The position numbers were made by a program, and so were the translations under genes. DNA of 64,000 nucleotides, from contig NW_002060957.1 of the NCBI RefSeq assembly GCF_000150275.1, positions 1,259,512-1,323,511 of the forward strand, in the 5' to 3' direction. Of the stretch, positions 53,238-64,000 are shown piece after piece; within the stretch, counting starts at the first letter, position 1, and each line of letters starts with the position of its first letter. The notes under the pieces are model-generated. The model had not been told where the DNA came from. It searched no databases and saw nothing but the letters and a program-made list of their open reading frames with translations. Source of the stretch: Trichoplax adhaerens (taxonomy: Eukaryota > Placozoa > Uniplacotomia > Trichoplacea > Trichoplacidae).

Positions 53238-54508
53238 ATTTCTTTTCTGCCGCCGGTTATGTCATTACTCTCTTCAGTTCAGTAATTGCTTTTGTAGTTT
53301 TATATGTAGAAATCAATGGTAGCTTGTAATTATAAATAAAGATAGTCTGTGTAATATTGTTGCAAGCCAATATCAGTCAGGCTGTTACTCCTTTAAGGAC
53401 ATTTTTATTAATTTGACGTTCGAGTTGTATTATCTAATCTAGTTATATCCCATTCAAAGTTGACAAATTTAATGTTCTATTCATTCAGTTAGCATTTTAA
53501 ATCTTTTATTGCAGACTTAAAATTGGTGATAGTGACAGCAATGATGCTTTAATTCAATGGCCTCACCTTGACGGCAAGAAAAAAAGTTACAGCATGTTAA
53601 CAAACTTCGTTCATAGCTATAGTTACTTGAATTTCTTATATTTTCTTGTTCTACATTTAATAACAACGATTTGACATCCATTGCACAAGACGTGATGATC
53701 ACTCTATAGAATAAATAAAAAGAGATGTTGCAAGTATAATTGTGCTATGTAATTACACTTTCAATTTATACGACACTTATTAACATACTAGCTGACAAAT
53801 AATATTTTCAGTAAGTATGGAAAATAGTTGTCAAAAGTTCAATTTTACTAGCGTTAATGTACAACGACGACGTTAACTCATGGAAGGCAGACATCAAATT
53901 AAATTCGACCATAAATACGATCAAATCTTCTTTTAACTATGCACCATTTCAATATTGATTATCGTCATAAGAATCTTTAGAAAGTCGATAAAGGGCTAAA
54001 GCAGTAAATTGCATGATAAAATTGTTTAAATAGCAAATTATCCACAAGAATATTTTCAGTATAGGACATAAGCTTATAAATTCGTCTGCAACAATATTAT
54101 TTCTCTAAAAAAGGAGATCGGTAAGAATTAAAATAGCATTATAAGAATGTAACTACGGAGGTAAAGCTAACATTTGTTCTCTATATCCTGAATGAAATGA
54201 TAATTGCCCTTGAAAAGAGGATATTTAAAGTTTCAAGAGTATACATACAGTGTACTACTATAAGGACACGCAGATATACGAAAAGCAATTATATTACAGA
54301 AGCATGCATTTTAGAGGTAACTTACCTAATGCTAGTAGAACATTTGCTCATTTTTTATAATTTAACGATAATAAAACTTTTCGTATGTTAAATAACTATA
54401 GAATATTTGTGTAATCGGTAACTCTAGTATCAGTTAGGCAATAAGCTTTAACATCGATCGAAGGAATAGGTTTGAAGTCAGATCAATTGATACCGTAGTA
54501 GATTAAAA
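53238..54508. other. Tail-to-tail intergenic, PD-(D/E)XK-like / PAN2
   Basis: AT-rich with no coding-like frame. Small frames at 53517-53702 (-) and 54197-54391 (+) have no resemblance to known proteins. AATAAA at 53335-53340 probably ends the upstream gene. Confidence 0.55.
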
Positions 54509-57500
54509 TTAAGTAGTAGTGGGTGCTTTCCAATTACATTTTCTTCCAGTTTCATAGCATGCAATTAACTTTTGCCTGAAATTACCCATTTTAATAGTAT
54601 TGGTATATTTATCATACAAATCGAGAGCAGTGACAGCATCTTCAATGCTATCATGAGTTTCCGTCTGAATATTACGATTCAAAAAATACCACGCTAGGAA
54701 CCGTAGGGACAAATAACGTTGTCGTTCAAGATGGTATATTTCCACCGTATCGATAACTTGCTCATTAGGTACCTATTTTGACATTAGGATAGGCGGCATT
54801 TGATATAATTTTAATACTACATACATGAACTATTAGTTATGGAAGTGAACGCTTTTAATTACAACGCCTGATCAACTTACTTTAATATTGATAACCCTAA
54901 AATCTTTACGCAAGCCATGTCCAACAAATATTACACCTCTATCTATGAGACAGAGTAATTTTCGATAGCTCGCCTTCAAAGTGGTGAGATACTTGGTTGA
55001 TACCATCGGATCTAAGTCTCCAGGGCGAATACCAGAAAATTCAGTGAGGTAATCGACAACCTGTGGAGAAAATGTTGGCAATAAGCTATGATTGCTACCG
55101 GAATAAATCTGATATAATATACAATAAATGTTCAGAAAATCATCGATATCGTAATAATTAAGATATTTATAGTAATCTATTTTTGGTATCATAGGTGCAT
55201 TATGGAGAACTTTTAACGAAATGTATTAGTATCAATAAATAACATGACAAACCTGTTCGCTTGTTGAAATATAATCATCAATAAAAGCTGTTCCACGTTT
55301 CGGTCCTGATCCGTAAATGACCGAAATTCTAGCTACACTCATTTGACTTGGTTTTATAGTTGATCTTGTACCATCAGAATGAATTTCAGCTTCGTCCTAT
55401 CCATACGTAATAAGCAATTTTTTATTGATGTTTTAAAGTAATTATCAGTGACTATATATGATAACTAGTAATAAAATTAGGAAAATTATCATTCGTAATG
55501 TCTACATTAATGTTGACCTGATTTAATGATACAAATTCAGTATCAAGGCCGACGAGATCTCCTTTGCCTGGTAGGTCTTCCTCTAGCGGCGTTACAAACG
55601 AAGACGTGCTGATTTCGGGATTTTTATTTAGTGATTTATCCGCAAGGATGATCTGAGGGTCGTCACGTAGGTGTACTAATTGTAAAATTAAAGGGAAATT
55701 TGCGACTTTGAGTTAAGTAAGAAGAATTTTCACAGAAAAATTGATCCATATTTTACCTCCACCTTCGAAATTTTGAAATACGCTAGCTTTAATAAAATAT
55801 AAAATACAAGGTATTTGCCAATCAAGACTAAAGCTTGAGGAATCGACCTAATCAATGGTGAATAATTATCCAGGTCAGGAATTGTTAATTATTCGTTATT
55901 GAATTGACTTGCAAAATGAAAATATTTGATACCGGCGGGATAGGCGTGATAGAGAAATCATTGATGAGATACCAAGTCGTGTGCCGTACGCCCTAATGCA
56001 GCAGAGGAGAGTTTAACTTNNNNNNNNNNNNNNNNNNNNNNNNNNNNNNNNNNNNNNNNNNNNNNNNNNTCTTATTTGACAATATTAGCAAACAAATAAT
56101 AGATGTTGCTCTCATCTTCCGGTTCTGTTTCTTTCTGTTAGGAAAATGCGTGATAAAGGAATATTCAGAGTTTATAAGTTTTGACTTGAACTTTGTAATA
56201 ATAGTACTAAAATCATGTTAGTATATTAAAATCATGGGGTATCTGGTCTCTCTTCAACCATACTTTGGAGTCGATTGCGTTCATAACTAGTTCGTCATCT
56301 ACGATCTGAGCCTGGATTTTATTGGGTAGCCAGTGCCTGCTAGGTTAAATCATGTAGAATAATAGTAAACATACCGGAATCGATAATTCATTATGAGCTC
56401 TATTGTGTTCAGCCTTTACTGCTAACTTATCATCAGCTATTTCAAATGTGCAGTAGCAGTTACTTAAGTAATATACATTTTAAATATCCTTCTCCTAATA
56501 AGACTTCCTGTAAGAAGTACCAACAATCAAATAACGGTGAATTCAGATCATAATAAAATATATCTATGATGTCTTACCGAGGTACTTCTTCAGCGCTATC
56601 GCCTTCTTGGGTAACTTTCCGATTATTCCATACCTGTATACAACAATATCAGATACATAGTTGAAACCTAATATGGCATATTCTGTCGTTAAGTATTAAA
56701 ATTACAGCTACCATGTCCTGATATTTCCAAAAGTGAATGCCTTCTTCATTATCAACTTGGCAATTAATTGCAAGTATATCAGGCAGATTTTTAACTAATC
56801 TTGTTTGAGTGCTTGGCTGATATTTCTGACATCGTTCGCACCAAGCAAAAACATTTTGTGTTTTTGACATACTAGATAGTAGGACTGAGCAAAAGGAATG
56901 GGTTTTTATTTCATTGGAATTAGCCTGCTTGTCTTTATTGGGTTGCGATGATTTACTTGGATAAGTAAGTGTATAAAGTAATGTAGAAGATGTTCTAATA
57001 TCTTTATTTTCACAGCCGCATTTGGTAATAATTTCCAATTTACTTTCATACAACTTCAAGAACCACGCTCCATCATTGTCTGTAGCTTCAGACTTGTCAT
57101 CCTTTTTGTAGGTGTCTCTAGATAGCTGTTGTAATACAAACAGATGCCAACTTTGAATTAGATGTGCTAAATTTGCATTTTTATAAGCTTCTTCGGTGTC
57201 CGGCAATATCAAGCCTAATCCAGCGGCTTCAGGTATTGCTCGAAATGCACGAAGAAAGTTATTAGCCTAGAATGGAATCAAATCCTCGTTATGTTACGGT
57301 CGATAATTAAGATAATCGCTAAATTCAAGACTAAGAATCAACCTGGCACGGCTGTCCTTTCGAATAATCTAACATTCGGAAAAGAAATCCTAATTCACAC
57401 GCGAAACAAGGCTCTTTGTCGCATGAATGGTTTTGCAATCCGATACACATGGGCCGTAAGAAGTATAGCACCTGCAATGGAAATTGCAGTGATTAGGTAG

Positions 57501-60500
57501 TTGCTTTGAACTATATTGATTGGGAATAAAAGTTCGATTGCTGTGTAGAGTGATCATTACCTGCAGCATAGAGTTACAATATGCGTTGGGTATATCAGTC
57601 TCCAAACCAGCAAAATTGGTTCGATTGTATGACTCAAAGTTAAAATCTTCTAAGCCTATCCAAATAAAGCAAATCATGCTCAGAGTTATTTCGGAAATAG
57701 GAGGTAAAATTTTTACTGTAACGTGAGCATCTTTCAATTCTAGCGTAATTTTTAACTTACCAAGTTTGGAGTACTTCATAGCTACACGATGATAACGCTT
57801 TGGTATTTCACCATAATATTCACTTAACGCATCTAATTTATGTAATGACGTAACATTACGAAAGAGATCTATATATACTTATGCCATTGTAACAGGTGTG
57901 GATTTTCAAACCTTGCTCCTCATCAGACTCATTATTGTCCATAATATTGTCATCTAATTCATTGGCATTAGTAGCGCGAATTGTGTAGGGCATCTAATAA
58001 CAAAGAGATTCAATCTTTACATCTTTGCATTATCTGTAACCATAACGTTTAAATTAAAATTAAATTAAACATGCCTGATTGCGTTTGTAATTGACCGGTG
58101 CCGGAGCATATCCGATAAAATTATTCATTTTCATGCTTTCTAAAATTTTCGGATCTATGGGTGCTAAGCGCCTTTAAATTATTTTTTAAGTAATTGCTAT
58201 TAGACAATTTAAGTTGAAATGAAAAACTAACAAGATGAAAGAGATGATAAGTTACATCTTCTAAATAAAATTCAAATCTTGCTTACCAAGTTCACGCACT
58301 TTTAACGAAATGAATGATCTAACTAAATTGTCCATGTTAAACTATAAACTATATAACGCTAACCTGTCTTTCACTTCTGTCAATTCATTGGACCAATCAG
58401 ATAACAGCCTACCGCTACTATATACAGTAATATAAATAATCATTGTTAAAATGCACTTTAGAATTTGGGTAGTTTCAAAGATGTGAACAAAATACAAACT
58501 TGTCATAAGTGTAATCCATAGGCACCGTAGACAATCGTACAAAAGGATCGTTAATATCGAGGTATGGCAGCCGATTTTCCTATACATTGTTAATACATTA
58601 CATGACAACTATAAAATGATTTTTACGACTATAAATGACCAATATAAGATCGTAGCATCTCAAACACAAGTATTGATAGCCACAATATTGATTAGAATTT
58701 ATTACATCAGCTGCAAATTCAGTTGGTTGTCCAAAATTATTCATCATAGCATCTTCTCGATTAGTCCAGACATGCAGATACCCTTTAACATTTGCATCAC
58801 ATGAAAATATTAACATATACTAGTATAATTTTGCTAAGTTAAAATTTGAAGACTACGATCACAATTAGTCATTACACTTGATACAATGATTTAACATAAC
58901 GGCATTACTCGTGTAAATTGGTTAAGCCATTGCAAACTTATTATGTCGTTTAATAAGCTGGCCCTACCTTCACTATCGCCGAAAGCAAATACTTGGGCGG
59001 ATGGCGATACATCAAAAGCAAGTGGGTAGCCAGTAGATTCGATTTGTTGAACAATTAGGCTAGATGGCGTTAGCGGAACTCCTGGTTCACAAATTTGAAA
59101 TTGGCCAGTCTAAAACAAAGCATATCGAATTATTATTATTATAGTAGGTTAATGATGGCTTTATTACATATAATGACAGTGGCTAAAGAAATTGTTACTT
59201 ACATGGGAAACCACGGCCAACCGGGAAGTATAGTTTGGCATAAATTTTAACAAAGTAGGATCGAAGTGAACCTAAAAATAATACAAGACTGTTACAGGAC
59301 AGTATCTTGGACATTCTCGATATGTGCAGTCGCCAACATAAATATCATCGCCATACAGCCTCTATGCTTACTTGTATCGGATTTAGTGCTCTCATTGATC
59401 GTAAATCATACATCATCAGAAATCGATCGCAATTTAAATGACTATGTCTAATAATTGAAATTGTTAATTTAGTGTGCATCGTTTTGATTCATAATTAAGT
59501 GATAAGACTTTATAATAATGGTAACGTCTATGGTGAACCTTGTTGAAAAGCCGCATGTTACGAGAAAATTATCGCTAACATCAATATCAGAAATAGAACC
59601 AGAATGAGCATCAATAGCGTTGATGCACTGAAGCGTTGAAGGATCATGTAATGTCACCTATCACAAATTCACAATTTCAATTATTTCTTGACGGTATTAA
59701 ATATAGCATACATTACAAGGTTAATTCAATTTTAAGGTAATATAAATCAAGCTGGGTAAAAATTGATGCTACGCGTAGATAGATACCTTTCCGGTAGTAG
59801 TTCCACAGCAAACATAACCAGATTTGTTGGAATAACGCAATACGGCATTAGAGCATTCAGTACTAGCCTAAATAATAAAGATGTTTATAATATCATTGTG
59901 TGATATCAGTTCCAATTTATGACTTAACTTAAGATACTCTTCATTGTACCTCTACTGAAAAGTATATTTATATCAGACTAAAATGAAAATCAGTGGTACG
60001 AAGAGAGGGGTGAATAAATTAACAGATAATTTACTGGTATAAATTTTAAACTACTGAACAAGAGTGATTAAGCAAGTTGAATTCGGAATTAAATTAACAT
60101 GTATATGTAGAAATTTTATATCAAGATCAGTACAATATTCTGGCTTTACAAGTTACCTGTTTAGTGATTTTAGCTGATCTAAGATCGACTTGTGTTAGCA
60201 AGTTATTTTCGCCAGAGATGTAGGTTTTATCATGATTGGGATTGAGACACATACACTGCATATAATACAGCGAGGATTCATCTCTGCAATATCAAGAAAT
60301 CATGTATTAATAAGGAAGAAACTAATACCATAGATAGGCTGCTTTTGCAAGATTATAATTTGCCCTGGCTCAACCAGATTTAATTTGCAACAAATCTTTT
60401 ATTGGCATTTAGGAAATGCGCGTTAACCAATTAAGTTTGTATTCTTGCTATGACTACGATAAAACATTGGCGTGATGGAAAAAATGAAGAGGTTTCTATT

Positions 60501-61670
60501 AAAGGGAGAAATTCTTGCTTACCTGATGGTAAAATCAATAGAGCCACCCCTATTGACTAATTTCAGTTCTTCACCTGATAATGATAGGATACCACGATTT
60601 ATAGAGAGCAGTTGCTTGATAAATGAATTTTGTATATAGCGAGATGAATATCGGAGCAACTGTAAGGAATGATAGGATCCTACAAATCCCTACAATTATA
60701 TTGAAGAAATAACATACCATGGTGTAAATAATTAATATCAGAATGGATAAGATATGTCGGCAGAGTAGATGGCAGCTTGGAATAGAATGATTTCTGTTGT
60801 TTAGTCTACCAGCATGTTTCAACAGTAGACCGTATCAAATGATCTTTATTATTGTACTGTAGTTATATTTATTCTCTCGACAAAGATGCCTAAAGTCAAT
60901 TTTAGCTAGTAGGTTATACTGTATCTTATCAGCAGATGGTTAGCGGCTTGTTATACCGTAGGAGTAGTACACGGTTAGAGAAATGATATAATCCATAAGA
61001 CTATGACTAGCAGAAGATAAACTGCTGTGGCCATATACTGTATATTATCATGCGATATCATTGACTCTAGCTACAATTAATTATTATAGCAACAAAGTTG
61101 AAGCAAATGCAAGACTAGTCACGAAAGATTCATCCTTTGGATAGATCTTGTTTACTGTCGTATCAATGAGCGTATCTAGTACTCTTTTCTACTAGAAATG
61201 AATCTTGTTATTTCATCTTTCAGCAATTCTGTTCCCTTAGCTAGGTATTGTAAGCAAGAAGTAAAGAAAGTATCGCCATCCTGAATATAACCATCTACAG
61301 TAGTTGATCAATCAATAATATGAATTACAGTATAAACATTGTTCAAGGCAGGCGTGTGGTGGGAAGATTGATCAACACGCCAATTTGTACTGTTGATTGC
61401 TATTGAAAGATGTCATATCCATTCTTTTCATTTGGTTATGATCAAGTTATGGATGAAATTATAAAAGAGATCATGACTACCATCAAGAAAGTATTGGAAG
61501 ACTGAATAACTAGGACGAAAGATGGATCGATGGATTACTCATTAACCATTGCTCACCGATGCATTCGCTGCCCATAATAATTCTTCGCTTGCATCGAAGC
61601 AAACAGCACTGGTGCTAAATTTATCGGCTTCCACTGTAGGGATCGTGCTTAAATACTCAAAACCAGCCAT
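54509..61670 (-). CDS. PAN2: PAN2, catalytic subunit of the PAN2-PAN3 deadenylase
   Basis: Twenty-seven exons found, at least one more hidden by the gap: 61670-61557, 60659-60523, 60283-60157, 59867-59787, 59657-59539, 59441-59372, 59271-59203, 59109-58968, 58782-58706, 58579-58500, 58417-58364, 58171-58075, 57993-57912, 57832-57761, 57655-57561, 57471-57343, 57266-56712, 56633-56578, 56462-56427, 56339-56264, 56134-56081, [gap], 55992-55933, 55847-55757, 55675-55518, 55396-55253, 55060-54881, 54772-54509. Recovered length about 1072 residues (human about 1200). PAN2 trims mRNA poly(A) tails in the cytoplasm. Order: WD40 propeller ([31 protein letters not shown]), linker, USP-like pseudoprotease ([16 protein letters not shown], catalytic Cys replaced; zinc-type CGC and WCERC), DEDD exonuclease ([25 protein letters not shown]). 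One intron uses a GC donor (58074). The exon 1-2 junction appears about ten residues short compared with relatives. Confidence 0.94.
56020..56069. other. Assembly gap (50 N) inside PAN2
   Basis: Exactly 50 N, probably a placeholder length. Upstream on the minus strand the exon ends YYLFANI (donor GTCAAA at 56080); after the gap the next exon starts GVRHTTWYL. In relatives about 20-30 residues (a VHI...GG...SHI...Y stretch) lie between, so one exon is missing from the assembly. The pyrimidine tract and acceptor of the following exon are intact on the low-coordinate side. Confidence 0.97.
61410..61505 (+). other. 31-codon ORF antisense within PAN2 intron 1
   Basis: ATG to TGA, hydrophilic and Lys/Glu-rich at its C-terminal half ([16 protein letters not shown]). 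It lies opposite the first PAN2 intron. It is too short to call a gene; recorded because its composition is less AT-skewed than the surrounding frames. Confidence 0.12.
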
Positions 61671-62873
61671 CTAGCTTGGTTAATCTTTCTTCCTGGTTGC
61701 CAGCTTGTACTTAATATCGCATTCTATTGGCGATGATGAAGAATATCCACCATGCACTTTTAACCGATTAATGACGTTAGTTGAATGATGGCAGAGCAAA
61801 ACAACGTCCAACGAGCTGCATCCCTTTGTCGTCAGAAGGACGACCGGACATCCATCGTCCGTCTTGTTGATAGAGCACTCTACGGTACGGTGGTACAGAC
61901 TGCAGAGTGTACACTGTAGACTGTAGACTGTAGCATGGCAGAAGTTTTCTTGCATGGCCAGTGGGAATGAAGAGGTCGAAGAAAGTTGGAGAAAGAGAGA
62001 GGGAGGTGGAAATAAACCTTCTATCTTACATCTCTAGGAAGAGAAGAGACAACGTGCAATACTTTAAACTTAAACTATACCGTTAAGAGGCATTTTTGAA
62101 TGAGCGTTTGGAAGGCGTAACATCTTGAAAGATTCCCCTTTCTATCGTGTATCGTACTTTGGAAAAATGTCCATAGTCAAAGTACTGTTGCAAACACTTC
62201 TCTTTCTTATTACGCCAGTATGGACAAATTGGCCATGGTCGATTCTGGCGTCACAACACTTCTCCTACAACAAATATGGCATGAAAATGGCGTTGGCATA
62301 CTAGTACTCCTGATTGAGAAAACAGCGATAGTAGTCCAATGACTAAAGGACTCTTGTTCAACCCTATAAGCCTTCGTCAATAGCGACATTAATGGCGATA
62401 GAACATACAAATTACCATATCAAGGGGGCAGGAAAATGACGTCCGCCTGTGCTAGTTGGTGCCGATCATTTTGACAACAAAAACTGCTCGATTGGCAGTG
62501 GACCTACGAGTGCGACGTCATCGGATGCATTGGATATTCCACTTTTTGCATCAATTTGTACAAAATGGATCGCAAGTGGATAGTTTTAATAGGTACAGAT
62601 AGCTCTTGACTTATCTGGTATACGAAGGTTCATCACGATTGGACTTCTTGAAGTGTTTTACGATTCAAATACATGAAAGAAAACGGATCCCATGAGTCTT
62701 AGCCGTACAGACGGTCATAAGAGAGACTACTAAAAACGGATCAAGATCCACGCGTCTCGTAATCGTCTTAGCGATTTCGAGATACTAAATCAACACAATA
62801 TTTCCTTTCGAGCAGGCTTTCATGATGCCCTACTTGCCTAAGCAAATGGGCCAAGTTTGAACGAAATGAAGAG

Positions 62874-62918
62874 TCGCAACTCCCTACTCTTCGGAGTCAG
62901 AAGAATAGGGAGTTGCGA
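62874..62918. repeat. Hairpin with 13-bp perfect stem plus extension
   Basis: TCGCAACTCCCTA at 62874-62886 pairs exactly with 62906-62918; the inner TTC/GAA also pairs after a 3-nt bulge. A second tiny hairpin (CAGTCC-TTC-GGACTG) lies at about 63027-63041. Confidence 0.8.
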
Positions 62919-63535
62919 AAAACCTCCATTGATTTTGCTAAGAATTGGCACATCAATTTGGATAAATACCTGCAAGATATAGTGTATAAACATAGACATT
63001 TCAGCGGGATTTCACGAAAGGTCTAGCAGTCCTTCGGACTGGACCGTACAGCATGCGCTAGAAATAAGGTCACCCAAGTGGATCATAATGACTTTAAGAT
63101 CGTAAAGCATTAAGTACGGCGACATGGATATATCAACCGCTGTTGCCTTGCAACGAATAATCAGATTAAGAATAAATAGAGAAACTGTAACTAGCATGAA
63201 TAATGTATGCTGTCAAGTGCTAGTGCCATTTGCGATTATTGCTTTATGTTGTGATAATACGATGTAATCCTTCTGTTGAAGAGATTTAATCTGAAATGGG
63301 ATAGAGAGACTGGATTGATCAACTATGACTGGAATTGCTTCAAATACTTTCGCTAACTCAGTAGTTTCATCATACAGAGACTATAGTGATGCAATGTTAA
63401 AGTTCTTCACCGCGTTATAAGGGCCTATTTTATTCTTTTATTTCCAAATTCATTACCCTACACTATATACAACATTGCTGTTTGCGATATTAAAATCTCC
63501 AGAACATGATCTTACTGCTTACAAAATTTGGAAAT

Positions 63536-63587
63536 AAAGTTTGGACGCATCTTTCATACAGAACTAAATAAGATGTGTCCAGACTTT
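63536..63587. repeat. 18-bp inverted repeat, possible Tc1/mariner-type end
   Basis: AAAGTTTGGACGCATCTT at 63536-63553 and its complement at 63570-63587 match at 16 of 18 positions with a 16-nt spacer. Just outside, TTTCCGGGCACC gives, on the minus strand, GGTGCCCGGAAAGTCTGGAC. That resembles the general GG-TG-CCGGAAAG-C-GGACAC style of some Tc1/mariner or IS630-like termini, but the resemblance is from memory. No transposase nearby. Confidence 0.45.
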
Positions 63588-63744
63588 CCGGGCACCCTCA
63601 GTAACATTTAGAGTGTACGCTATCGAACCCATACTCCCGTTTAAGTCTGATGATTTGCCCATTTTAAGATTGGATACGATTGCACTACATAGAAGCTGGT
63701 TAAATGGGTGGTAGTTGATCATCAGTCGTTAATGCACTCTGGTG

Positions 63745-63906
63745 TCATTTTTTGCCGCCAGTAAATATATTTATCATTTCAATGCTTTGCAAGAATAAGG
63801 AAATGGCGACCATCCATATACCAAGCATACAATGCACATTCAGTAAATGAGGTGTTGTAAGCTCGGTGAGATCGGCTAATTCAGCAGATAGATCTATGTT
63901 AGCCAT
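63745..63906 (-). CDS. Possible small single-pass membrane protein or first exon
   Basis: ATG at 63906-63904 to TGA at 63747-63745, 53 residues. The N-terminus is acidic (MANIDLSAELADLTELTT), followed by PHLLN and a hydrophobic span of about 22 residues (CMLGIWMVAISLFLQSI...), ending GGKK. Composition is unlike the AT-driven frames nearby. An al­ternative is that AAT|GTGCAT is a splice donor after residue 23 and this is exon 1 of a gene continuing toward lower coordinates, though I found no convincing next exon. No family recognised. Confidence 0.35.
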   Translation of the reverse strand: MANIDLSAELADLTELTTPHLLNVHCMLGIWMVAISLFLQSIEMINIFTGGKK

Positions 63907-64000
63907 GGTAGGTTAAGACTCAACTTAAGAGTATCGATGTGCGAAAAAAATAGAGAAGGATAACAGCAGAATGGATATATTTAGAAAAGGTTTTATTCAA

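Larger units (their letters stand above)
61671..63744. other. Intergenic beyond PAN2 start, hairpins and short ORFs
   Basis: Presumed PAN2 promoter side. A TACAGT/TGTAGAC-rich patch lies at 61898-61935. Short open frames that look mildly protein-like: 62220-62342 (+; MDKLAMVDSGVTTLLLQQ...) and 63325-63420 (+; MTGIASNTFANSVVSS...). Neither is recognisable or linked to other exons. Two hairpins are listed separately. Confidence 0.35.

Noticed and set aside
56340-56426. PAN2 exon ending NELSIP with donor CCG|GTATG at 56376
   Set aside because: It leaves a phase conflict with the next exon; the donor AA|GTTAGC at 56426 restores phase and the family pattern before WLP.
1-64000. tRNA or rRNA genes
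   Set aside because: No GGTTCGA-type arm with a matching acceptor stem and no rRNA-like conserved block was seen on either strand by eye; a covariance-model scan was not possible.

Overview
This is a eukaryotic genomic window: AT-rich DNA with intron-dense protein genes, canonical GT...AG splice sites and small introns (mostly about 35-300 bp). Exon boundaries and protein sequences sit very close to vertebrate orthologues. A KCNH potassium channel and complete TYW5, PRMT6-like, ZC3H15, PA2G4 and PAN2 genes point to an animal. The compact introns and AT-rich composition fit an early-branching metazoan, most likely a placozoan (Trichoplax-like). The species assignment is inference.

Layout. 1-9.1 kb: TYW5 (+) and a PRMT6-like arginine methyltransferase (-), tail to tail, followed by repeat-rich DNA with a 46-bp palindrome, a TACAGTAC-rich patch and a 174-bp tandem duplication. 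9.1-32.5 kb: about 23 kb with no supportable gene, containing at least five independent, strongly diverged tandem arrays (units about 72, 150, 160, 185 and 200 bp). 32.5-39.3 kb: an 11-exon ELK-type KCNH channel (+). 40.2-43.5 kb: ZC3H15/DFRP1 (-), tail to tail with the channel. 45.7-49.3 kb: PA2G4/EBP1 (+), head to head with ZC3H15. 50.4-53.2 kb: a two-exon gene with a probable PD-(D/E)XK-like (Uma2-like) domain (+). 54.5-61.7 kb: PAN2 (-), at least 28 exons, interrupted by a 50-N assembly gap that hides one exon. 61.7-64 kb: intergenic DNA with hairpins and a possible small membrane-protein ORF.

Functionally, several neighbours act on RNA or translation: TYW5 (wybutosine in tRNA-Phe), ZC3H15 (partner of the GTPase DRG1), PA2G4 (ribosome/RNA binding) and PAN2 (poly(A) shortening). 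The head-to-head ZC3H15/PA2G4 pair is the only arrangement that hints at co-regulation. The most unusual protein observations are the KCNH S4 segment, where two normally basic gating positions read histidine, and the PD-(D/E)XK-like gene. I saw no CRISPR array, tRNA, rRNA or intact transposon. Gene models were assembled by eye from ORFs, splice consensus, phase and remembered family sequences; exon coordinates are self-consistent in phase but were not checked against transcripts.
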